This document shows, piece by piece, positions 33,240 to 42,440 of a stretch of DNA of 64,000 nt; the first letter of the stretch is position 1; each line of letters begins with the position of its first letter. Location of the stretch: positions 2,418,001 to 2,482,000 of the forward strand of contig JAMXDE010000005.1 in assembly GCA_026770025.1 (NCBI GenBank), given 5' to 3'. The DNA is from Craspedostauros australis. Taxonomy: Eukaryota > Bacillariophyta > Bacillariophyceae > Mastogloiales > Achnanthaceae. Position numbers and translations under genes: made by a program. Below the pieces are notes generated by a model. The model was not told where the DNA came from. It made no database searches and saw nothing but the letters and a program-made list of their open reading frames with translations.

Positions 33240-35874
33240 TCAACTGCTGCTGTTGCTACTGTGATTAGTCTGTGCACCTGATCCTGATGTTGGAACTGTT
33301 GAAGTTTCTCCATGGCTTTCTGTGCTGTCATCAGTATCTCCTGGTACATTTGGAGCGATCCCATTGGTGCCCTCATGCATGGTAGTGACTTCTCCATCGA
33401 CTTTCTCTGCTCGTCCCAATTCTGTCTCTTCTGTGATTGCTGCTGCTGCTGGTGTGTTTCCAGAAACTTGTCCTCCTCCTCCTCCTGCTGTTTCAGCTGT
33501 GATCAGTGGTGGTGGTGGAGGTGGCGTATTGGATACTCCTGCTCCTGCTGTGGTTGCTGGTGGTGGTGGTGATGGTGTGCTTCCAGAAACTCGATCTCCT
33601 CCTGCTGCTGCTGCTGCTGGTGGTGCTGGTGGAGGAGGTAGCATATTGGATGCTTCTGCTCCTGCTGTGGTTGCCGGTGTGATTCCGGAAACTTGTCCTC
33701 CTGCTGCTCCTGCTGTGGTTGCTGGTGGTGGCGATGTGATTCCAGAAACTCGGCCTCCTCCTGCTGCCGCTCCAGTTGTGATCAGTGGTGGCAGAGGAGG
33801 TGGCATATTGGATGCTCCTGCTCCTCGTGCTGGTGGAGGTGGCATGTTGGATGCTCTTGCTCCTCCTGCAGTAGGTGTGCCAGCAGTTGGGATGATCTGA
33901 GATGGGAGGAGCTCGTTTCCCAGCTCCCCATCAAGTGTCAGATCCTCATAGTCGATTGCTCGGCCGTCACGGTGATTGCCATCAGCAGAATTGTCCAAAA
34001 TTTTGATCAACGAACCATAGTGGAGGCAAGGTCTCTTCGATGGGGAGCTTGGTTGGCCTCCTGTTTCGCGGAGCCTCTTCTCTCGTCGTTCCTGTCGATG
34101 GAGCGCCAGCTTCGCCTCTGCAGCAGCAAGCCGGATTTCTTGCACTTCCAGCTCTGACTGCAGAATAGAAGTTGCCTCTGACATGACAGAGTGGACGTCT
34201 GTCATGTCAATCGTAGGTGCTCGCACTGGTGCTGGTACTGGTACTGGTGCCGGGGCTGGGGCTGGGGCTGGTGCTGGTGCCGGGGCTGGGGCTGGGGCTG
34301 GTGCTGGTGCCGGTGCTGGTGTGGGTGCTGGTGCTGGTGCTGGAGGTGCCAATGTGGCTGGTCGAAGGGTCCATTGCGGATGAGTATTGTTGGAGTGGGA
34401 TGCTGCTGTTGGGATCGTGTCCGTGTGTTGAGTGTTGGTGTTGGTGTTGGAAATGGTGATGGTGCTGAGATTTGTGTGAGGAAATGTGATGCTGCTGTGG
34501 GGGTTTTGGTTGGCACCAACAGATTCAGGTTTCCGCGCATGAGCATGGACGTCGTCGTCCTCCAAAAAACGGCATGTTACGCCCACACGCGTTGTTTGCT
34601 CCTTCAAACGAACAGTGAGAATGAGATGTTCATGCTCGCGGTCACTGTTATCTTTCACAGTGTGGCGCAGGATTGCAGCCCCTTTGACAGTGCGACATGG
34701 AGTGCCACAGAACCAAGTATCAATTGGGAATGGCATTGGCACAAACATTTTGCACCGTCGGTCTGCTGTGAAGGGTTCGATTTTACACTGTCCCTCGTGC
34801 GCGAGCTTCTTCTGCTCCATGTCACCGTGCCAGCCACCAAGATGTGATGCAAGGACTTGCGCAACTCCACCGGGTCCACCAAGCGCTTTGGGTGGGGTGT
34901 ACAACAACACCACAAATGGCCGTTGTGCTCCATCAACATCATGGTACTGGATTGTCACCTCAGCATCAGTTGGTGTTGCTGCTGCAGGTAGGTAGAAGTC
35001 AATGCCCAGCATGCGATACGCTTGTCCCACCGGCGTCCAAATTTGTGATGTATGGAACACTTCAATAGTCTTGGGAAAAGCGCAAAACTCTTTCACCTTG
35101 TCCTTCTTGGACATCGCGAAGAACTGCGAGAAGCGTTCTTTGAGCGGGTCTCGGATCATCAGTGATGTGGGTGAGCTGCAGCGATTCTCTGTGTAATTGG
35201 CAGTGACATCCTCAATTTCACCATGGTAGACATCATCATCACTCTCAGACTGCGAACTCTCCAAACTCTCCGGACTCAACGATTCCGAACTATCATCCAT
35301 TTGTAGTTCAGTAGTACACGAAGCGCGATTGGGGCTGTTCTTTCGTGATGTGGGTCTGGCTGCTACCTTGGAGGTGGCAGTGGCCGTGTTTGGGTGTGTG
35401 GGAGGAGATTGTTCGTTGTTGGGAGTCTTCGACGGCTTGGTATTATCGAGCCCATCTGGCGCATCTAATGGGCGCAGGTTGAAGCCAAGGTTGCCGCTGG
35501 CATCAGGATTGAGTGTGCCGTTGTCTGCGCACAACAAGGAGTGATTGGTGTTCATGAGAGGGAAGTGAGGAAAGAAAAACAGAGTTTGAGAAGTGATGCA
35601 CCACACACACATGAACATCACCGGAGAGACCAGCACCATCGTTGCACTCCAACTTACCAAAAAAGATCTTATTTTGTAGCAGCTGTGACTTAATCTCCTT
35701 CCATCCTGCAGCAAAGTTCTTGCATGGGTATTTTGTCAGAAATGCGAAATGCTGCTGCAGTCTGCGTGCTTCCCAAAACCAGAGAGTGCTGTCCTTTGAA
35801 AGCTCGTAGATGAGCTGCCTGGCATCCCCACCCTTCTTCATGAAGCATGGATTATTTTCCTTCTTTCGTGGCAT
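33240..35874 (-). CDS. Pro/Ala/Gly-repeat protein, 833 aa, 2 exons, unknown function
   Basis: I model complement(join(33240..35524,35658..35874)), with a GTAAGT donor, AG acceptor and matching phase; the intron is 133 bp. Exon 1 (MPRKKENNPCFMKKGG...) is basic and helical and looks like a small DNA- or protein-binding head. The central part (about residues 150-370) is a globular domain with Cys/Trp/His residues, starting around LKERFSQFFAMSKKDKVKEF, that I do not recognise. An Ala-Pro dipeptide repeat (34217-34350) and a coiled segment (SELEVQEIRLAAAEAKLALHRQERREKRLRE) follow. The C-terminal ~200 residues are imperfect PPPP-ATTAGA-GGQVSG repeats. It borders the repeat island. Possibly a lineage-specific protein. 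Confidence 0.65.
33450..33880 (-). repeat. coding tandem repeat, PPPP-ATTAGA-GGQVSGIT units
   Basis: Imperfect units (about 60-120 bp) encode poly-Pro, TTAGA and GGxVSGxT blocks at the C-terminus of the 833-aa protein. Length polymorphism is expected. Confidence 0.8.
34217..34350 (-). repeat. Ala-Pro coding minisatellite
   Basis: GCTGGGGCTGGTGCTGGTGCC-type units give more than 15 consecutive Ala-Pro dipeptides on the minus strand, interrupted by single Thr or Val residues. Confidence 0.9.
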
Positions 35875-36336
35875 GATGAATGCTGCAAGATTGTTTTTGT
35901 GATGGAAGACTGCCCAATTTGCAATGCCCAAACAACCCAAAGCTCTACATCTCCGTGCTTGAGGGGTGGCATTGGCGCGAACCGAGACAGAGCCAACCAT
36001 ACAAAAGCCAAATATCAGTGTTCCAACACCATCACATCACATCCCTACTGCCATGGAGGGCAGGCCTACACCGCCCTCTCGATCTTCCCAACAACGATGA
36101 ATCCACTGTTATCTGTAGATAGAAGAATCACAACATACCAGCCGTACTGGCGTAACGTGATGCTCGTTGGTTCCAGGACGGGAGAAATAGTCCCGTCCAG
36201 GGAGGAGCAACATCACAATTGTCCGCGACCTGGACTACATGACAGCGCATGTATCGTCCAACAGCGATGAAGGGAGTGTGCGAAACAAACAAACAACCAA
36301 AAACGGCATTGCGGAGTATGTATGGGATTGTGCAAT
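35875..36336. other. intergenic region left of the repeat island
   Basis: Upstream of the 833-aa gene. Short open frames only; no domain, RNA gene or repeat recognised. Confidence 0.45.
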
Positions 36337-36569
36337 TGTGCCAAGCGGTAGCTAGTGCCTCTATTGGGGCTTTGATCTACACAAACGCATTTATCGCCCT
36401 CTATCGGCATGGTAAATGCGAAAAGATTCATCTCTGCTTCCAAAGTACTCAAACGAGGTAGGATTTGGACTCTTGGGTCATACTCGCACATAACTCTGTT
36501 TCTCCCAAAAGGCGCAGATGGCATTTTGCGAATGCAAGGTAGAGGGAGAGGCGGTACTATCTGTCAGAG
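36337..36569 (-). repeat. 233-bp direct repeat, copy A
   Basis: Matches 39881-40114 in the same orientation at roughly 94% identity by eye (about 13 substitutions, almost no indels). On the minus strand both copies keep the frame MPSAPFGRNR..EYDPRVQIL..LSTLEAEMNLFAFTMPIEGDKC, ending in GTSYRLAQ. Similarity fades but continues for about 60 bp beyond the right end. Copies A and B flank all three satellite arrays. Confidence 0.9.
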
Positions 36570-36830
36570 TGGAACCAGTCATCTGCTGTCTATGTCGAAA
36601 GCATGTTCATGATGTATTGATCATTGACAAAGAGTAAACAATACTCTACACTAAGCTCCACCATGTGATAAAGTATACTCTGTTCTGCAATGATTATAAT
36701 AACTGTGTTAACGCAGGTTTACTCAGCGAAAACGATTAACTTTACGTAACTATATTCTGCAACAATGATTAACTGTGCGAAACTTTATTCTGCAACAACG
36801 ATTAATTTTACACCAACTTTATTTTCCGCC

Positions 36831-37952
36831 AATTACGATGTTTGCATAACTTTATTATCCACCAATTTCGATGTTTGTGTAACTTTATTATTCGCCAATT
36901 ACCATCTTTGCATAACTTTATTTTCTGCCAATTACCATCTTTGCGTAACTTTATTATCCGCCAATTATGATGTTTGTGTAACTTTATTATCTGCCAATTA
37001 CGATGTTTGCATAACTTTATTATTCGCCAATTACCATCTTTGCATAACTTTATTATCTGCCAATTACCATCTTTGCGTAACTTTATTATCCGCCAATTAC
37101 GATGTTTGCATAACTTTATTATCCACCAATTTCGATGTTTGTGTAACTTTATTATCCGCCAATGACGATGTTTGTGTAACTTTATTATCCGCCAATTACC
37201 ATCTTTGCATAACTTTATTATCCGCCAATTACCATCTTTGCATAACTTTATTATCTGCCAATTACGATGTTTGCGTAACTTTATTATCCGCCAATTATGA
37301 TGTTTGTGTAACTTTATTATCTGCCAATTACGATGTTTGCATAACTTTATTATCCGCCAATTACCATCTTTGCATAACTTTATTATCCGCCAATTACCAT
37401 CTTTGCATAACTTTATTATCTGCCAATTACCATCTTTGCGTAACTTTATTATCCGTCAATTATGATGTTTGCGTAACTTTATTATCTGCCAATTTCGATG
37501 TTTGTGTAACTTTATTATCTGCCAATTACCATCTTTGCATAACTTTATTATCCGCCAATTACCATCTTTGCATAACTTTATTATCCGCCAATTTCGATGT
37601 TTGTGTAACTTTATTATCTGCCAATTACCATCTTTGCGTAACTTTATTATCCGCCAATTACGATGTTTGCATAACTTTATTATTCGCCAATTACCATCTT
37701 TGCATAACTTTATTATCCGTCAATTATGATGTTTGCGTAACTTTATTATCCGTCAATTACAATGCTTGTGTAACTTTATTATCCGCCAATTACAATGTTT
37801 GCGTAACTTTATTATCCGTCAATTACGATGTTTGTGTAACTTTATTATTCGTCAATTACGATGTTTGCGTAACTTTATTATCCGTCAATTACAATGTTTG
37901 CATAACTTTATTATCCGCCAATTACAATCTTTGCGTAAGTTTATTCCTCCAT
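36831..37952 (+). repeat. 33-bp minisatellite, 34 tandem copies
   Basis: Consensus unit AATTACGATGTTTGCATAAC plus TTTATTATCCGCC, 33 bp, about 33% GC. There are 34 units with no indel over 1122 bp, preceded by two degenerate units. Read on + from the ATG at 36765, it gives a 422-aa frame of 11-residue repeats N-Y-[DHN]-[VL]-C-[IV]-T-L-L-[SF]-[ATV] with invariant Cys, Thr and Leu. A higher-order duplication of ten units (330 bp) is visible: the variant block near 36958 recurs near 37288. Coding status is uncertain; I see no signal peptide or known domain. Confidence 0.95.
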
Positions 37953-38463
37953 TCCAAAAATAACAGCTACACTGACAGCCAAAGACAAGCAAATCAATGG
38001 ATACACAAACAGACCATGCACAACAGATTGTGACAAGCCTCTTTTTGGCTTTTGTTGCACTCTATGGCTGTGTAAGAACACAAACAGACACAAATGTAGT
38101 AAAATGTGGATTGTTTGGTAGTCACAAGCAAACATACACAAACACAGACAGCCATATGCATAAACAGCCACAGAACAAGAAACCATCTCTGCAGCCATGG
38201 TTGTAGCTTGAAATCGGTCTTTCTTGGATGATGATCCTGTGCTAAACAAGCAAACCCCGAGGTCCTGCAACATCTCAGCCCTGTTCATCCCTGCCCTTTT
38301 GTCTTGGTTGGTGTCAACTTTGGAGGTTGGGTGGGCCGACTGTGTCCTCAACTGACAGACACCAGAAGTTCAGCACAGACACACAGACAGACAAACAATC
38401 TGGAGTAAACAGCCATAAACACACAATCAGGAGGTTACAAAGTTTATGCCTTTTTGTACGCAA

Positions 38464-39350
38464 TCGTCATTCTTCGCGGAACAATCCGAACTTTGTTTTC
38501 GCATACATACGCAAACTCACAATACCTGGTTTGTGAACAGTAAAGTTTGCGAACAATCCCATCTGTGGTGGAAAAAATCTTGTCATGGATTGTTGTTCTT
38601 TGCGAAAAAATCCGAACTTTGTTTTCGCATACATACGCAAACTCACAATACCTGGTTTGTGAACAGTAAAGTTTGCGAACAATCCCATCTGTGGTGGAAA
38701 AACTCGTGTCGTGGATTGTTGTTCTTCATGGAACAGTCCGAACTTTGTTTTTGCATACATACGCAAACTCACAATACCTGGTTTGTGAACAGTAAAGTTT
38801 GCAAAACAATCCCATCTGTGGTGGAAAAACTCTTGTCGTGGATTGTTGTTCTTCATGGAATAGTCCGAACTTTGTTTTCGCATACATACGCAAACTCACA
38901 ATACCTGGTTTGTGAACAGTAAAGTTTGCGAACAATCCCATCTGTGGTGGAAAAAATCTTGTCATGGATTGTTGTTCTTTGCGAAAAAATCCGAACTTTG
39001 TTTTCGCATACATACGCAAACTCACAATACCTGGTTTGTGAACAGTAATGTTTGCAAACAATCCCATCTGTGGTGGAAAAAATCTTGTCGTGGATTGTTG
39101 TTCTTCATGGAACAGTCCGAACTTTGTTTTCGCATACATACGCAAACTCACAATACCTGGTTTGTGAACAGTAAAGTTTGCGAACAATCCCATCTGTGGT
39201 GGAAAAAATTTTGTCGTGGATTGTTGTTCTTCATGGAACAGTCCGAACTTTGTTTTCGCATACATACGCAAACTCACAATGCCTGGTTTGTGAACAGTAA
39301 AGTTTGCGAACAGTCCCATCTGTGGCAAAAAAACTCTTGTTGTGGATGGT
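38464..39350 (+). repeat. 126-bp satellite, 7 tandem copies
   Basis: The landmark CCGAACTTTG recurs at 38486, 38612, 38738, 38865, 38991, 39117 and 39243, so the period is 126 bp with one single-base insertion. 126 = 42 codons, so long frames are open on both strands; these look like consequences of the period, not genes. Two sub-types alternate (TTCATGGAACAG versus TTTGCGAAAAAA at the junction). Confidence 0.95.
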
Positions 39351-39399
39351 TGAGAATGACACATTCTTTTGTTTGCAACGTGCTCTTTTGATTGTCTGG

Positions 39400-39618
39400 G
39401 CAATCATTCACTGACACGGACTGTATAACAATCAATGCGAAAGAGAGCAACAAAACGATACCAAGTTTTGTGGACAATCATTCACTGACATGGACTGTGT
39501 AACAATCAATGCAAAAGAGAACAACAAAACAATACTGAGTTTTGTGGACAATCATTCACTGACATGGACTGTATAACAATCAATGAGAAAGAGAGCAACA
39601 AAACGATACCGAGTTTGG
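39400..39618 (+). repeat. 74-bp tandem repeat, 3 copies
   Basis: The landmark CAATCATTCACTGACA occurs at 39401, 39475 and 39549, a period of exactly 74 bp. It follows the 126-bp satellite directly. Confidence 0.95.
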
Positions 39619-39880
39619 TAGAGAGTACATTGATGCGAAATACGCTTTTCTTCATTCATACTAATACTACCTTTCACCAATCCATACATACATCATTCCA
39701 GGACATGCCATAACATGTACTCAGAGTACTCTATCACGATTGCAAAGTGATGTATTGCGCTCTGTGTAGTTTGTTCGCAATACCTTTGTATCACTCAATG
39801 TCATTTATGACAATTTTCCGCCGCCAATTGAGTGTTTGTAGATACGCTCACCCCTACGCTACTTTCATTGTCACATTGAT

Positions 39881-40114
39881 TTGTGCCAAGCGGTAGCTAG
39901 TGCCTCTATTGGGGCTTTGATGTACACAAATGCATTTATCGCCCTCTATCGGCATGGTAAATGCAAAAAGATTCATCTCTGCTTCCAAAGTGCTCAAACA
40001 AAGTAGGATTTGGACTCTTGGGTCATACTCGCGCATAATTCTGTTTCTCCCAAAAGGCGCAGATGGCATTTTGCAAACACAAGGTAGAGGGAGAGGCAGT
40101 ACTATCTGTCAGAG
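39881..40114 (-). repeat. 233-bp direct repeat, copy B
   Basis: Second copy of the repeat at 36337-36569, same orientation, 3544 bp away. The minus-strand frame MPSAPFGRNR to GTSYRLAQ is kept with a few replacements. It adjoins a run of minus-strand open frames (40131-41055). Confidence 0.9.
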
Positions 40115-40130
40115 GAGAACCGATTTGCAA

Positions 40131-41055
40131 CTATCTTGTACCCATGCAAAGCCATGGCTGTGATGTACTGATTGTCAAACGATAAATGTTGGCACTGCCA
40201 TCATGTGCCCCCTGCTCTCTTGGATGAATCCTTTCTGTACAGGAAGGACTAGGCATACCGAAGGTGACACGAGTGGGAGGATCTATCATTGAAGGAGCCA
40301 GACATGCTTTTCTGCAGTGTGAAAGACCGCTTTTATCACAGATCTTGGATGACAAAGAACAGCACCCAAACGTGAATACATAATTGTAGAACCCCCGCGT
40401 TTGCTGCAAATGCCACCATCCATTCAGCTGTATGTGCAAGTATGTTTCATGCCTGGAATGCCCCCATTCCCATCTTGTGCGTACGGGTACTGTAGCTTGG
40501 GCATGTGTCGCTCCTTCAGAAACACTTAGAGATGGCTTGGGAACAAGCGAATATATTCGTGAACACTGCTTCCCAAACCGCATAGCCGTGGCAATGACCA
40601 ACAAATACAGGGGGAGAATGCGCCTCCATGTGGTTGCGAACGCGCAGAAATGTTCCATTGTTCGCGAAGTGCCACCGACGTGGCAGCACTTGTGACCTTC
40701 AATAGGGCCAATCCGAACCAGCAAAACCGGATCTTGCATACACTGGTCCTGACGATACAGGTCATCATTACATAACTGGTCATCCTGGTGCACCCCAAAT
40801 TGCAAGCCATGATTCCTGTGGATCTTTTACAAACCAGACTTCACGGAATTGAATCCTGTGACACCATTGACAAAACGAATTGCGTATCGAACTTGTCATG
40901 ATATTGTGAACTGCGTCCAAGAAGCGTTCACAACCAAGCGCAGGATTCTGTAGATCATGGAATGCCGTTATGCAGACGTTGATCTGCAATTCATTGAGGA
41001 GCTCAGACGTATCTTGGGCCCTAAATGAAGCGATCTGATTGGCCGAGAAACCCAT
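40131..41055 (-). pseudogene. patchwork of minus-strand open frames, possible decayed element gene
   Basis: Two overlapping frames, 41055-40780 (starting MGFSANQIASFRAQDTSELLNELQ) and 40805-40131 (225 aa, basic, several Cys and Trp), run leftward into repeat copy B without a shared frame. The order suggests one gene broken by frameshifts or unseen introns, partly duplicated as the 233-bp repeat. I do not recognise the protein. Its position beside a transposase suggests a mobile-element origin, which is inference. Confidence 0.35.
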
Positions 41056-41193
41056 TATATGAAATCATGATCCTTGCCATCACCTCCACTGTTTGCAGCA
41101 AACAACGTGCGGAGAGGGTGTGTGTGATGTCACCCCCACGAGTTTGCCTCACCCTGTGACAGTGTCAGCGTTTTGCTGTGCCAAGACAAAATC

Positions 41194-42440
41194 ATGAGCA
41201 CATTGCGATGTGCACTTCAGGATCCACTGAGAAAGGGCGTCGATGGAAGACGCGAGTTGGAGAACACAACAAAATCAAACACAGCACCCCACGCATCGAA
41301 CGCCATACACATTTGTTGCCATCTCCAACAACAACTCCACTCACCAGGCAACACCAGCACCATTCACCAAATGCAACCACAAGTATCAATGCAAGAAGCC
41401 GCCACTACATCGAATGTCGCCCATGAGGGCATGCACCTCCTTGGACGGCCTGTGACAATTGATCAGTGCAATCCTCCCCCTCCCTGGATGCACAGAACCT
41501 TCCAAACATCATTTGGAACAAATGCAACGGTGGCAGCAAAGGTGTGGGAGGGCCTGGTCCACCACGACCTTATCCCAAGCAACGCACGCATGGAGCACAT
41601 GCTCTCGGCCATGGCCTTCCTCAAACAATACTCCTCATGGGATGCACTAGCTGTGAGACTCAACCGTGATCGGAAAACATTGATGAAATGGACATGGATC
41701 ATGCTGGAAGGGATGGGCAGGTTGAGCACAAAAATTGTAAGTCAACTGTGGCATGCATGTGCCTTGATGACTGCTGCAATTTGCTCCACACCTCATCCTT
41801 ACTCACCATCATCATCAACTCTCCGATGTTTGCTTCCAATGCTGTTCCCTGCACTTGCAGATACTCCTAAATGATCAAAAAATAAATGCCAAGCCTCATG
41901 CAAAAGCAGCTCATGTCTGTTGATGGAACGGATTTCTGCATCGTTGAACCAAAACCATTCAACAAGCTCTGGTACTCTCACAAATTCAGACATGCTGGGC
42001 TTCGATATGAAACTGGTGTGTGCATTGAGACCGGGCATCTTGTGTGGGTGCGGGGACCCTATGTTTGTGGTGAATACCCAGACATCACCATCTTCCGTGA
42101 ATGCCTCAGACAGCAACTGGATCCTGGTGAGCAGGTCGTCACAGACAAAGGCTACAGAGGCGAGGCAGCATGTTGTTTGGAGCGCACTCGTTTCAATGGA
42201 GTTGTCCGTGCCCGCCATGAGACCGTCCACAAGAGGTTCAAAAATTGGGGGTGTCTTGAGAACAAGTGGCGCCATGCTCACGAGCGGCATCAGCTTGCAA
42301 TGTATTCAGTAGCTGCAATAACACAACTGGAGTTGCAGCACACAAACCCCTTGTTCGACATTCACCAGACAATGGCAAACATAACGGAGGTGAGAACCTG
42401 GGTTGCCTCGCTCGTGGAAGATCCAGAGCAGAACAGCTAA
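41194..42440 (+). mobile_element. DDE_Tnp_4 (Harbinger-like) transposase gene, apparently frameshifted
   Basis: The first part (41194-41736) holds the helical N-terminal region, WMHRTFQTSFGTNATVAAKVWEGL then MAFLKQYSSWDALAVRLNRDRKTLMKWTW. It ends at a GTAAGT donor. The second part (41886-42440) holds the DDE domain: SVDGTDFCIVEP with the first Asp, KFRHAGLRYETGVCIETGHLVWVRGPYVCGEYPD, VVTDKGYRGE with the second Asp, and ARHETVHKRFKNWG with the likely Glu. Splicing at the nearest acceptor (AG 41859-41860) gives ILLNDQKINAKPHAKAAH in the wrong frame for SVDGTDF, so a ~2-bp loss near 41910 is likely; a later AG could rescue the frame at the cost of these residues. I found no terminal inverted repeats or target-site duplication. 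Confidence 0.8.

Noticed and set aside
36831-37952. CRISPR-like array
   Set aside because: Units are contiguous with no unique spacers, and the genome is eukaryotic.
38467-39403. Proteins read from the 126-bp satellite on either strand
   Set aside because: The period is a multiple of three, so open frames follow automatically; no start context or domain.
36337-40114. LTR retrotransposon with 233-bp LTRs
   Set aside because: No primer-binding site, polypurine tract, gag/pol or target duplication seen; the interior is satellites.
41173-41874. Transposase first exon read through to 41874 as one ORF
   Set aside because: The extension past 41736 follows a GTAAGT donor and loses family resemblance.
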